Of a stretch of 64,000 nucleotides of DNA, positions 17,435-26,302 are shown piece by piece. Source of the stretch: Herbinix sp. GTDB lineage: Bacteria > Bacillota > Clostridia > Lachnospirales > Lachnospiraceae. The DNA lies in contig JAQSYO010000005.1 of NCBI GenBank assembly GCA_029256105.1, forward strand, positions 124,001 to 188,000, given 5' to 3'. Below the pieces are notes generated by a model. The model was not told the origin of the DNA. It saw nothing but the letters and a program-made list of their open reading frames with translations, and searched no databases. Position 1 is the first letter of the stretch; each line of letters opens with the position of its first letter. The position numbers and the translations under genes were made by a program.

Positions 17435-17974
17435 ATGTTAATTGTATTTCAAGTCTGCTTTTTTACTGGTATTGGGCTTATATTTCTGTCATTTATAATG
17501 GGAAGCTTACTTGATGCGATCGGAATCGAAGGTTTGGATTTTGATTTATTTGGTGTGGATATTTATATTCCAATTAACCCGATATTATATATCCTGTTCT
17601 TTGCTGTATTTGGTGGAGTAGGTTGGATATTAATGAGTAAGCTTCCGACCTTTGCAGTCCTTTTCACGGTAATGATTTCAATCGGAGCAGGTGCCTTGGT
17701 GAGCTCTCTTATCTTATTTCTTGTAATAAAGCCATTGAAAAAGGCACAGAATACCAGCGCTCCGGAAACACAAGAATTAATTGGACTAAGAGCAACTGTA
17801 ACCGAAACCATAATGAGGGATGGCTTCGGTGAGATACAATATGTGATTCATGGTAATAGCTTTACAGCTCCTGCTAAGGCTACCGATGGTGGGGAGATAA
17901 AAGCAGGAAAGCATGCAGCCATTTGCTGGATTAAAGAGCACATATTTTATGTAGTCAGTATGGACGATATGTAG
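17435..17974 (+). CDS. NfeD-like membrane protein (YuaF type)
   Basis: A 179-residue protein with three hydrophobic segments (about residues 3-25, 45-65 and 70-95) followed by a soluble C-terminal OB-fold domain beginning LIGLRATVTETIMRDGFGEI. This is the short NfeD/YuaF type found beside flotillin genes, where it helps organise flotillin assemblies in membrane microdomains. ATG 17435 follows CGAGGGGG. Flotillin starts 57 nt downstream, as in Bacillus yuaF-floT. Confidence 0.82.
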   Translation: MLIVFQVCFFTGIGLIFLSFIMGSLLDAIGIEGLDFDLFGVDIYIPINPILYILFFAVFGGVGWILMSKLPTFAVLFTVMISIGAGALVSSLILFLVIKPLKKAQNTSAPETQELIGLRATVTETIMRDGFGEIQYVIHGNSFTAPAKATDGGEIKAGKHAAICWIKEHIFYVVSMDDM

Positions 17975-18031
17975 GTCGGTGATTGTAACAAGCCGGTTTT
18001 ATATATAAAATAATAAGGAGGATATAGTAAG

Positions 18032-19498
18032 ATGGATGCGTATATGATTGCGAGTATTTTAATTGTTGCAGTGGTTCTTGTCGTATTAATATTTGTAACA
18101 ATGTGGAAAAGAGTTCCACAGGACAAAGCTCTTGTTGTAACTGGATTAAGGAAGAAAGTAATATCCGGTGGCGGTGGTATCGTAATCCCTATATTAGAAC
18201 GTGCAGATAAAATCTCTTTGGAAAATATGAAAATCGAGATTAGAACAGAGGGGGCACGAACTGAGCAGGGTGTAGATATTCAAGCAGATGGAGTCGCTGT
18301 AATTAAGGTAAAGAGTGATAAGGAAAGTATACTTAGTGCAGTAGAGCAGTTTAATACTGGTAAGGAACAAGAAACAGTCGATGTAATTAAGGATACGGCG
18401 AAAGATGTCTTGGAAGGTAAGCTTCGCGAGATTATCTCCAAGATGACGGTAGAAGAAATCTATAAAGATCGTGAGAAATTTGCTTCGCAGGTACAGGAAG
18501 TTGCAGCAATGGGGCTGGCTAGTATGGGACTGGAGTTAAAGGTTTTCACCATTCGTGATATCTCAGATAAAAATGGATATTTAGAGGCACTTGGTAAGCC
18601 AAGAATTGCAGAGGTAAAAAGAGATGCTGCTATTGCAGAAGCGGAGGCTTATCGGGAAACGAAAGTTAAAGTAGCGGAAGCCGAGCGACGTGGAGAAGAA
18701 GCAAAGATTTTAGCAGATACCTTTGTAGCGGAGGCGAACAAAGAAAAGGAATTAAAGATTCAGTTATATCGTGAAGAACAAGAAACAAGTAAGGCTCGCG
18801 CTGACTCAGCTTATCAGATTGAGAAGAATAAGGTGGCAAAAGAGCTTACGGAAACAGCGATGATGGTAGAGCTAACGAAGAAGGAAAAGGAAACTGAAAT
18901 TCAGGATAAGGAAGCAACCCGTAGAGAAAAGGAACTATTAGCAACCGTTAATAAGCAGGCAGATGCTGATATGTACCGTGTTAGTAAGCAAGCCGATGCA
19001 GACATGTACAAAATCAGTAAAGAAGCGGATGCAAAGAAATATTCTGAATTACAGCAAGCAGAAGTACTCGGGAAAGCGATTAAGGTAAAAGCAGAGGCGG
19101 AAGCTGAAGCGATTCGCATGAAAGGTGAAGCAGAAGCGGCTGCAATTCTTGCAAAAGGAAAAGCAGAAGCCGAAACCATGGAGAAAAAAGCAGAAGCCTT
19201 TAAGCTATACAATGATGCTGCAATAACCCAGATGATAATTGAAAAATTACCTTTGATTGCGTCTGCTGTATCAGAACCGTTGGCAAAGACAGAGAAGATT
19301 GTTATTATTGATCACGGTGGAAGTGGCGATGGGTCAGCGAAAGGGGCAGCCAAAGTTAGTGGATATGTAACTGATATTGTTAGTCAATTACCAGATACCA
19401 TAGAAGCAATGACTGGCTTTAATTTTATGGATGCGATTAAAGCAAAACTGGCTACGGATAAAACTGCTGAAAAAATTACAGAAGTAACAGTTGAATAA
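18032..19498 (+). CDS. floT: flotillin family protein
   Basis: A 488-residue SPFH-domain protein. Residues about 6-24 form an N-terminal membrane segment; the SPFH (band-7) domain spans about 30-200 (PQDKALVVTGLRKKVISGGG onward); about 200-400 is a long Ala/Glu/Lys-rich coiled coil with repeated QADADMY and KAEAEA units; the C-terminus is the flotillin domain. Flotillins scaffold functional membrane microdomains. AAGGAGGA ribosome site. Paired with the NfeD-like gene upstream; a terminator follows at 19626. Confidence 0.92.
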   Translation: MDAYMIASILIVAVVLVVLIFVTMWKRVPQDKALVVTGLRKKVISGGGGIVIPILERADKISLENMKIEIRTEGARTEQGVDIQADGVAVIKVKSDKESILSAVEQFNTGKEQETVDVIKDTAKDVLEGKLREIISKMTVEEIYKDREKFASQVQEVAAMGLASMGLELKVFTIRDISDKNGYLEALGKPRIAEVKRDAAIAEAEAYRETKVKVAEAERRGEEAKILADTFVAEANKEKELKIQLYREEQETSKARADSAYQIEKNKVAKELTETAMMVELTKKEKETEIQDKEATRREKELLATVNKQADADMYRVSKQADADMYKISKEADAKKYSELQQAEVLGKAIKVKAEAEAEAIRMKGEAEAAAILAKGKAEAETMEKKAEAFKLYNDAAITQMIIEKLPLIASAVSEPLAKTEKIVIIDHGGSGDGSAKGAAKVSGYVTDIVSQLPDTIEAMTGFNFMDAIKAKLATDKTAEKITEVTVE

Positions 19499-19625
19499 TA
19501 GTTACCATTTTAGTAAATAAACTAAACCATCTTAAGTACTATGAGAATGTCGTAATGAATACTATAGATGTTTAAGTTAGATATAAAATGTTGAAGCGAA
19601 GATATAATAGAATATATTGAAGATG

Positions 19626-19668
19626 AAAGTGTATCAATCGAAATCGATGATGATACACTTTTATTTTA
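19626..19668 (+). terminator. terminator after the flotillin gene
   Basis: AAAGTGTATCA (19626-19636) pairs with TGATACACTTT (19651-19661) over 11 bp and is followed by TATTTTA. It begins 127 nt after the stop codon. Confidence 0.72.
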
Positions 19669-19683
19669 CCTAAAATGTTAATG

Positions 19684-19859
19684 AAGAGGAACTCTTCGAA
19701 AATAATAAAATATCATAAATTATAAAATGGTCCTCGTTTTAGATCATTTCGTTCTGCTTTGCTCAGATTTACTTACTCATTCTTTGTAAACACAGTAATT
19801 AGATAGATGGTATCATAAATTCTGAAGTCCTCATAACAGAGGAGTGAATTTCCATGATA
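19684..19859 (+). ncRNA. possible structured RNA element between flotillin and EamA genes
   Basis: In the 502-nt gap 19499-20000, three sets of complementary segments can be folded by eye: GAAGAG (19683) with CTCTTC (19692); and TATCAT (19811), AAATTC (19817), TCCTC (19828) with GAGGA (19839), GAATTT (19846), ATGATA (19854), a 17-bp stem with small bulges and a 6-nt loop. TATCATAAATT followed by TCCTC also occurs about 100 nt upstream at 19711. No known riboswitch consensus is recognised; this may only be chance folding in AT-rich DNA. Confidence 0.3.
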
Positions 19860-20000
19860 TAATAGAACTTATTATAAAATGTACAATTCCGAAATTGCGT
19901 ACTACAAATTAATACTACATAATGGTATAATATTGGTGCTGTTATTATTCATCATGAAGGATAACTTAAATAATGAATTAGTAGAAATGGAGTTTATATC

Positions 20001-20849
20001 ATGTTGGATATATGGATATTGTTTGCTATCATCTCCGGTATATTTGTCAGCTTAAGAGAATTGTATATTAAGAAATATATTAAACAATCACCGGAAATCA
20101 TAAGTTTCACAACAAGATTTTATGGAAGTTTTGTTTTTATATTTATTGCTTATCAAGGGAATATTAAAATCAATAATATTCCACTTTTTATAGGAATAAC
20201 GCTTCTAACCGTTCTAATAACAGCGTTTACAACCTTGATTCGATTACGTTTAATCAAAGCAGAGGATTTATCCCTAACAACTCCTTGGTTGGGTGCTGTG
20301 CCTTTATTTGTGGTCCTTTGGAGTGTAATACTCTACAAAGATGTTCCTAGTATAGTGGCACTAATTGGAATAGTCTTAGTATGTATAGGGGCGTTTACGA
20401 TTAATATGCAGGGAAAGAGATTGCAGGTCAAGAAGGCAAGTATTTGGATGCTTTTCATCGCAGTGCTATTGGGCTTCACTACTTCAGTGGATAAAATCGC
20501 GATTGGGGCTTCGTCCGCAGTAACATATTCTTTAATCTGGACGATAGCATCCGCCGGTTTAATGTATGTAGTAGCAAAAAAGAAGACGAAACAAGTAATC
20601 ATTGTGGATAAACATCTTATGATGCAAGCAGTATTGTGGGTAGCTGAGTTTTTGTTTCAAATGCTCGCAATACAAAAGGTTAGTCAGATGTCTTCTGGAC
20701 CTACCTATGTAAAGACATTAACAATGCTCAATATTGTGATAACAACAATAGTAAGCAGCATCCTCTTTAAAGAAAAAGACCGGAGAAAGAGAATTCTTTC
20801 GGCAATCATGATATTTGTTGGAGCAGCAATCGTGGTAATATATCGGTAA
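20001..20849 (+). CDS. EamA/DMT family transporter
   Basis: A 282-residue membrane protein with ten hydrophobic segments in two five-helix halves, the drug/metabolite transporter layout. Segments such as TLIRLRLIKAEDLSLTTPWL and the second-half SSGPTYVKTLTMLNIVITT correspond to the conserved ends of the EamA repeats. The substrate is unknown. ATG 20001 has a moderate ATGGAG site. The M42 peptidase starts 54 nt later with its own AAGGAG and may be cotranscribed. Confidence 0.83.
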   Translation: MLDIWILFAIISGIFVSLRELYIKKYIKQSPEIISFTTRFYGSFVFIFIAYQGNIKINNIPLFIGITLLTVLITAFTTLIRLRLIKAEDLSLTTPWLGAVPLFVVLWSVILYKDVPSIVALIGIVLVCIGAFTINMQGKRLQVKKASIWMLFIAVLLGFTTSVDKIAIGASSAVTYSLIWTIASAGLMYVVAKKKTKQVIIVDKHLMMQAVLWVAEFLFQMLAIQKVSQMSSGPTYVKTLTMLNIVITTIVSSILFKEKDRRKRILSAIMIFVGAAIVVIYR

Positions 20850-20903
20850 CGTAAAAAAGGGACATCGCAACAGAAAAATGAATATAAAGAAGGAGTTTTT
20901 ACC

Positions 20904-21989
20904 ATGGATTATAATAAGAAAGAAACTAATATAAAAATGATAGCGGAGCTATCCAATGCAATTGGTGTATCCGGGTTCGAGGATGACGTAGTGAATATAA
21001 TTCGCAAATATTGCGAAGATTTAGGTACTATGAAAGAAGATACGTTGCGGAATTTGTTCCTTTATCGCAATGGTAATACCGGTAATCGCCCGGTTGTTCA
21101 ACTCGATGCCCACACGGATGAGGTTGGCTTCATGGTGCAGGCTATTCGATCAAATGGAACCCTACAGATGATTCCCTTGGGAAGCTGGGTAACTAGTAAT
21201 ATTCCAGCACATAAGGTACAAGTAAGGAATTTTGAAGGTGAGTACATTTCGGGTATTATAGGTAGTAAACCACCCCACTATATGAGTGAACAGGAGAAGA
21301 AATCAGGCTTAGATATTAAACAATTATCCGTTGATGTCGGAGCAAGATCACAACAGGAGGCAATCAACGATTTTGCCATAAGAATTGGTGAACCGATTGC
21401 ACCCTTTGCTGAATTTGAGTATATCGAAAAGCGGGATATAATGATGGGAAAAGCATTTGATAACCGATTAGGCTGTGCTGGACTAGTAACAACCTTAAAG
21501 CTTTTGGAGCAGGAACAATTACAGGTTGATCTCGTAGCTGGTTTTGCTGCTCAAGAGGAAGTTGGTACCAGAGGAGCTGTGGTTACCTCAAGAGTAATTA
21601 AACCGGATATTGCTATTGTCTTCGAAGGATGCCCGGCAGATGACACCATTGTAGATACCTTTGAAATTCAAACTGCTATTAAGAAGGGACCAATGTTACG
21701 TCATATCGATGCAAAGATGATTGTCAATCCACGATTTCAAAGATTTGTGCTTGATCTTGCTGCAAGGCATAATATTCCGGTGCAGGAGGGTGTTAGATCT
21801 GGTGGTGGTACGAATGGTGCAGCAATCCATTTATCGAATGAGGGTGTACCAACGATTGTAATTGGTGTTCCGGTATGCTATGCTCATACGCATTACGGTA
21901 TCTCTACCTATTATGATTATGAAAATTCAGTGAAGTTAGCTTGTGAAATCTTAAAAGTATTAAACGAAGATATTATTAAGAGCTTTTAA
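20904..21989 (+). CDS. M42 family metallo-aminopeptidase
   Basis: A 361-residue dizinc aminopeptidase of the glutamyl-aminopeptidase/deblocking type, normally a dodecameric cytoplasmic shell. Metal and catalytic motifs: QLDAHTDEVGFM (His, Asp), GKAFDNRLGCAG (bridging Asp), FAAQEEVGTRGA (catalytic Glu and Zn Glu) and CYAHTHYGIS (C-terminal His). The PDZ-like insertion runs between VTSNIPAHKV and FAEFEYI. Strong AAGGAG ribosome site. The second dinuclear aminopeptidase of the window after the M20 enzyme. Confidence 0.91.
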   Translation: MDYNKKETNIKMIAELSNAIGVSGFEDDVVNIIRKYCEDLGTMKEDTLRNLFLYRNGNTGNRPVVQLDAHTDEVGFMVQAIRSNGTLQMIPLGSWVTSNIPAHKVQVRNFEGEYISGIIGSKPPHYMSEQEKKSGLDIKQLSVDVGARSQQEAINDFAIRIGEPIAPFAEFEYIEKRDIMMGKAFDNRLGCAGLVTTLKLLEQEQLQVDLVAGFAAQEEVGTRGAVVTSRVIKPDIAIVFEGCPADDTIVDTFEIQTAIKKGPMLRHIDAKMIVNPRFQRFVLDLAARHNIPVQEGVRSGGGTNGAAIHLSNEGVPTIVIGVPVCYAHTHYGISTYYDYENSVKLACEILKVLNEDIIKSF

Positions 21990-22084
21990 TAAATCGACAT
22001 GGATATCATCTTTTTTTATGATATATACTATGAGTAATTAGCCTGTAAAGGCGTTTACAATAAGTATAGTAAAAAGGTGGTAGC

Positions 22085-22663
22085 ATGAAAAAGAAAAGAG
22101 TATCCGATATTCAAAAACAATACCGATTTGAAAAAGAAGCGAATGCATATCTAATTGAATTATCCTTGGATGATTTTGATGATGTTTATGATGAATGGGA
22201 TCCTGCCCCCTTTAAGAAAAGATTTATCGAAGAAGAATTTAATGAATTTATTATGACTTCAGCGGAAGATATTCCGAATGCCTATAATATTGTAATCGTA
22301 CTTCACCTACCGGAGGATAAGAAGAATACGAATAAGGAAAAATCAGTAATTTCAGCATATGAAAATTTTTATCTTTATGCGGCAGCAAAGGAGAAACGTA
22401 ATTGGTTAAGGTTAAGAAAAAAGACCTTAATGTATTTTATGTTATCACTATTACTTTTGGGAATCGGTTACTTTTACTTGGATGAAACGAACATGGTTAT
22501 ATTAAATGTTCTTCGGGAAGGGATATTTATTGGTGGATGGGTATTTTTATGGGAAGCAATCACAAATATTTTTATCACAAGACATGAACTAATAAGTACT
22601 ATTAATTTATATAAACGACTATATTTATCAAACATTAGGTTCACATATCATAGTACGAATTGA
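22085..22663 (+). CDS. membrane protein of unknown function
   Basis: A 192-residue protein I cannot name. Residues 1-115 are soluble and charged, with an acidic DDFDDVYDEWDPAPFKKRF stretch; two hydrophobic segments follow at about 117-135 and 143-165 (LMYFMLSLLLLGIGYFYL and the region around FIGGWVFLWEAI), and a basic tail closes the protein. Similar short proteins with a cytosolic N-domain and two C-terminal helices are common in Clostridia. AAAGGTGGT ribosome site. Flanking intergenic regions suggest a single-gene unit. Confidence 0.68.
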   Translation: MKKKRVSDIQKQYRFEKEANAYLIELSLDDFDDVYDEWDPAPFKKRFIEEEFNEFIMTSAEDIPNAYNIVIVLHLPEDKKNTNKEKSVISAYENFYLYAAAKEKRNWLRLRKKTLMYFMLSLLLLGIGYFYLDETNMVILNVLREGIFIGGWVFLWEAITNIFITRHELISTINLYKRLYLSNIRFTYHSTN

Positions 22664-22737
22664 TTCAAACCTCACTTTTACAATTGGAGGATTACCAAGA
22701 AATGAAGCAGAAACGGATCTCTATTAATAAATATCTG

Positions 22738-22766
22738 TTGACATTCCAATTGATTGGATGTATATT
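22738..22766 (+). promoter_or_regulatory. vegetative promoter upstream of argC
   Basis: TTGACA (22738-22743), 17-nt spacer, TATATT (22761-22766). Downstream AT-rich imperfect palindromes (TGTATATTCATA and TGCATAAATATACG) are vaguely like arginine boxes, but this is not firm. Confidence 0.62.
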
Positions 22767-22814
22767 CATATAATATTAATGCATAAATATACGAAATTTA
22801 TATGAGGTGAACCG

Positions 22815-23768
22815 ATGAAAAAGAAAATATTTGTAGATGGTCTGACCGGAACGACAGGACTTAAGATTCATGAACGATTAAGTCTTTACTCCGAACTTGA
22901 TATGATTACTATAGATTATGATAAAAGACGTGACCCAAACGAAAGAGCAAGATGTTTAAATGAGGCTGATATTGTATTTTTATGTTTGCCAGATGATGCT
23001 GCAAAGGAAGCAGTTAGCTTGGTTACTAATCCAAATACTAGAATTATTGATGCCAGTACGGCATATCGAACGGCTACGGACTGGGCATATGGTCTACCGG
23101 AATTGTCAAATGCACATAGAGAGTCAATTAAAGTGAGTAAACGTGTAAGTAATCCAGGATGTCATGCGTCTGCGTTTAACCTGTCCGTATATCCATTGAT
23201 CCATCATAAAGTCATGGCACCGAACTACCCAGTGACTTGTCAAAGTTTGACCGGATACAGTGGTGGTGGTAAATCATTAATTGATAAGTACGAACAAAAT
23301 GAGGGTAAGAATGAATACACGAAAGCACCGAGACCTTATGGATTAACGCTTAATCATAAGCATTTACCGGAGATGACGCTTCGTTCAGGACTAGCGGAAG
23401 CACCAATCTTTATTCCTATCCTAGGGAATAACTATCAAGGCCTTGCCGTTATGGTATCGCTCCATACGAAATTGTTGTCAAAGCAAATAAGTGCGAAAAA
23501 TATTCATGAATTAATATCGGAACACTACCAGAATGAAAAGTTCGTTAAGGTTATGCCATATGCTGATGATACGAATTTATTTGACGGAGCAATCGATATC
23601 ACAGTCTGCAATGATACGAATAATGCAGAAATCTTTGTATTCGGAAACGATGCATTGGGAAGTACTGTGGTTATGACGAGACTGGATAATCTGGGTAAGG
23701 GTGCCTCTGGTGCTGCAATACAGAATATGAATATTATGCTGGGGTTTGAAGAGGATTTACATTTATAA
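22815..23768 (+). CDS. argC: N-acetyl-gamma-glutamyl-phosphate reductase, type 2
   Basis: A 317-residue NADPH-dependent reductase for the third step of arginine synthesis, of the short type-2 AGPR class. N-terminal FVDGLTGTTGLKIHERL binds nucleotide; VSNPGCHASAF holds the catalytic Cys; GYSGGGKSLI and LNHKHLPEM are family motifs. Most arginine operons place argC with argJBD; here it is alone, with its own promoter and a terminator. A good GAGGTGAACCG ribosome site precedes ATG. Confidence 0.92.
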   Translation: MKKKIFVDGLTGTTGLKIHERLSLYSELDMITIDYDKRRDPNERARCLNEADIVFLCLPDDAAKEAVSLVTNPNTRIIDASTAYRTATDWAYGLPELSNAHRESIKVSKRVSNPGCHASAFNLSVYPLIHHKVMAPNYPVTCQSLTGYSGGGKSLIDKYEQNEGKNEYTKAPRPYGLTLNHKHLPEMTLRSGLAEAPIFIPILGNNYQGLAVMVSLHTKLLSKQISAKNIHELISEHYQNEKFVKVMPYADDTNLFDGAIDITVCNDTNNAEIFVFGNDALGSTVVMTRLDNLGKGASGAAIQNMNIMLGFEEDLHL

Positions 23769-23778
23769 AACTATGTTG

Positions 23779-23809
23779 GGTGTTGCAGTCAAACTGCAGC
23801 ACCTTTTTT
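23779..23809 (+). terminator. rho-independent terminator after argC
   Basis: GGTGTTGCAGT (23779-23789) pairs with ACTGCAGCACC (23793-23803) with one G-U, a 3-nt loop, then TTTTTT. Confidence 0.9.
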
Positions 23810-23824
23810 AATAGTATGAGATCA

Positions 23825-23922
23825 TGAATGACTGTTTTATAAGAATGCGATTGAGTATTTTATATGAATGCTTCTGAATGTGTTTATAAGAACGCGATTG
23901 GGTGTTTTATACGAATATAAAT
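23825..23922 (+). repeat. two imperfect direct repeats of about 48 bp
   Basis: TGAATG at 23825 and 23875 begin two related units sharing TTTATAAGAA, GCGATTG and TTTTATA segments in the same order. They lie in the 386-nt gap between argC and the methyltransferase. No coding capacity is evident, and the copies have drifted. Also in this gap, a 7-codon ATG frame at 23961 follows AAGGAGTG. Confidence 0.5.
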
Positions 23923-24154
23923 GAAGTTTATATACCAACAGGAAGGAGTGTTTATATACGATGATGAATTTATTTGTCAAATAACATTGTTTCTTAATGC
24001 ACATTTCCAAGAAATTGACAGTTATAAAAAGATTGAAAATAAGAGATAATAATTACAGTTGCTTTTTATCCCAAGAATATTTAGAAAATAAAAAGGGCAT
24101 GAACATAAACGTGAACATGAACTTAAAATTAGTAAATTGGAGTGTGGTGGTAGA

Positions 24155-24850
24155 ATGAATTATTTTGACCGAATAAAAAGGCGGATAGAACGAGAAGGAA
24201 TTCTCAAAACAATAGAGTATTTATTCAGTGTTAGTTATTTTCAGTTGATCGATTGTATCTGTATCACATGGTTGGACATGAGGTATAGTAAAAGACTTCT
24301 AAAGGGCAATCTAAAGACAGCATATAAGCACCTAGGAGCGAATGACATATATCATACAAAATATAGTGTTATGCCGCTGATATTTAGCCTCGTACCAATT
24401 AGAAAGAAAGATGTATTGGTCGATGTGGGGTGCGGTAAAGGAAGAGTGATTAATTATTGGCTAAGCAAAAAGCTAGAGAATCAGATCTATGGTTTGGAGC
24501 TTGATAATAAGATAGCAGAACAAACTGCGGAACAATTCTCAAAGAGGGAAAATGTAACCATTATAGAAGGAGATGCGGTTTCTAATATTCCGTTAAGCGG
24601 CACGATATTTTATTTTTACAATCCTTTTTCAGCGGAAAAGGTGGAGCAATTTGAAGAAAGGTTGTCGGAATTATTTCCAAACAAAGCAATTAAGGTTGTT
24701 TATTATAATCCGAAAAGTCTTCATGTATTTTGCAACGATAACTGGAATATTAAATATATTAATTTTGAGAAGGATTTGGGGATTAGACGCTGGGGGAGGC
24801 TAAATAAATATGACGACCTAGCAATTATAACACGCAAAATAACGAAATAA
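24155..24850 (+). CDS. class I SAM-dependent methyltransferase
   Basis: A 231-residue protein with a Rossmann-type methyltransferase core: VLVDVGCGKGRVINYW (SAM motif I, about residue 89), IYGLELDNKIAEQ (motif II acidic residue), IIEGDAVSNIP and FYFYNPFS (motif IV region). The first 60 residues are basic and amphipathic with one hydrophobic stretch, possibly for membrane contact. Substrate unknown. ATG 24155 lies after a GGTGG site; the open frame begins at a TTG at 24137. Convergent with the HD protein, 27 nt apart, without a visible terminator. Confidence 0.8.
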   Translation: MNYFDRIKRRIEREGILKTIEYLFSVSYFQLIDCICITWLDMRYSKRLLKGNLKTAYKHLGANDIYHTKYSVMPLIFSLVPIRKKDVLVDVGCGKGRVINYWLSKKLENQIYGLELDNKIAEQTAEQFSKRENVTIIEGDAVSNIPLSGTIFYFYNPFSAEKVEQFEERLSELFPNKAIKVVYYNPKSLHVFCNDNWNIKYINFEKDLGIRRWGRLNKYDDLAIITRKITK

Positions 24851-24877
24851 ATTGCACCATAGATTAGAAAACGGATT

Positions 24878-25396
24878 TTAATTCGTAATTTTTGTTGGTG
24901 ATGATAATTGATTAAGTCGTTTGAAATCCTTAGGTAAGATAGGGATATATAAGGTCTCAGCCAAGGAGCAGAATTTATCCACGAGGCAGACAATTAGAGA
25001 TTCTTTGCTTTTGGGATACTTATAAATCGTTAAAGGCCACATATGCTTTTCTATAATATCTTCTTCCAATGAATTAAGCATAAAGTATTTCTTGGCATTC
25101 TTAAGGGCAAAGCCTGGATGTACAAAGCCATGTAGCTTATGGCTTTTGTCTGGGATATGCCAGTCGTACAAGTAAAAATCGTGGAGAAAAGCTCCTCTTG
25201 CTACACTCTTAGTATCCAAGGCCATTGGAAGACGCAGAGTAATACAATAACTATAATAAGCCACTACCATACAATGTGTAAAGGTAGTGGTTTTACCATG
25301 TTGGATATACTTTTTCATATCATGCACTTGTTCGAGTTGTAGAAATTCGTAAACATGATTTTTGAAATTAATAATTTCGTTTTCAGATAATCTCAT
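24878..25396 (-). CDS. HD-domain phosphohydrolase
   Basis: A 172-residue HD-superfamily protein. The metal ligands are visible as FTHCMVV (first His, about 41), GAFLHDFYLYDW (HD doublet, about 72), HGFVHPG and a C-terminal LVDKFCSLAE Asp. Such stand-alone HD proteins are nucleotide phosphohydrolases or related enzymes; substrate not known. AAAGG-rich ribosome site before ATG on the minus strand. The lipoprotein gene upstream on the same strand is 100 nt away. Confidence 0.8.
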   Translation of the reverse strand: MRLSENEIINFKNHVYEFLQLEQVHDMKKYIQHGKTTTFTHCMVVAYYSYCITLRLPMALDTKSVARGAFLHDFYLYDWHIPDKSHKLHGFVHPGFALKNAKKYFMLNSLEEDIIEKHMWPLTIYKYPKSKESLIVCLVDKFCSLAETLYIPILPKDFKRLNQLSSPTKITN

Positions 25397-25496
25397 GAGT
25401 ATAACCTTTCTTTCGAAATCCTAATAAGACAATGCTTGTCTGGTGAATTATTATCGTCTAAAACTATCTCATACAAAATATTTATTTTATAGATAT

Positions 25497-25943
25497 TTAA
25501 TCACTCTTTAATTCAAGATTTTGTATTTCACCATCAATATTAACGCTAACTTTTATCACATTATCTTTGTTTTCTATTCTTAGATCACTTTGGCCACCAC
25601 CACAATTAATCGTAAATACTTTATCAGTTATAGAACTATTATTGGTGAGTGTTTCAGATTGCTTACCACCATACCAAACACTTTCATAAGATATTTCCCA
25701 TGTTTTCACTGTAGCTAAGTCAGCTAAATCATTTTTATATGTTACTGTTAATGTCTTATCTGCAGTATAAACATCATTGCCATCTTCATTCGTAGAGGTC
25801 TCAATATTATATACCCTAAAGTCAGCCTTCCAATCTTCACTTTCACCTTTGAAAATTAAGGCCTTGGAAAATAGTTTTGAGCATCCCACGAGAGTAACAA
25901 TAAAAAGTAATATTCCAATAAGTACTACAGAAGCTTTCTTCAT
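25497..25943 (-). CDS. small lipoprotein of unknown function
   Basis: A 148-residue secreted lipoprotein. MKKASVVLIGILLFIVTLVG then Cys21 is a textbook lipobox (LVGC). The mature part is a single beta-rich domain (KADFRVYNIET, KTLTVTYKN, TWEISYESVWY, DLRIENKDNVIKVSVNID), probably an immunoglobulin-like sandwich. GGAGG ribosome site on the minus strand. The function is not recognised; homologous small lipoproteins occur singly in Firmicutes genomes. Confidence 0.75.
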   Translation of the reverse strand: MKKASVVLIGILLFIVTLVGCSKLFSKALIFKGESEDWKADFRVYNIETSTNEDGNDVYTADKTLTVTYKNDLADLATVKTWEISYESVWYGGKQSETLTNNSSITDKVFTINCGGGQSDLRIENKDNVIKVSVNIDGEIQNLELKSD

Positions 25944-26302
25944 GTTTCACCTCCAAATTAATTACTATGGTATGTTCAATTTTTTATATGCTTTCTATTT
26001 ATTAATGTAAGAATATAGGTATCATTTTGTATTTCGTTATTAAGAAGTCGATACCATTATTATACAGTAATTGTTTCGTTTTACTACAGTTATTTTGGCA
26101 TTGTTTAGCATCAATTAATAAAAACAACTAATATTTCAGGAGTATACAATCTGCCTCCTAAAGTCCCCAATAAAATCGATATACGAAATTTAGTACTCTT
26201 ATGCTTGCAGCGCGGATATTGGTTGAAGTTTCAACCATTTGGAGTTATGATGGATTTATGGAATTATATCCTAATTACGTCCGGAAAGGCTTGGTAAATA
26301 AG
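25944..26302. other. intergenic region without recognised features
   Basis: This 359-nt gap between the divergent lipoprotein and GPH-transporter genes is AT-rich. GGTATC (26018) and GATACC (26050) could form a short weak hairpin. An open frame upstream of the transporter start (from 26201) lacks a ribosome site. Promoters for both genes must lie here, but I cannot place them. Confidence 0.4.

Noticed and set aside
22767..22814. Arginine boxes before argC
   Set aside because: AT-rich half-sites are too weak to separate from background; mentioned only as possible within the promoter entry.
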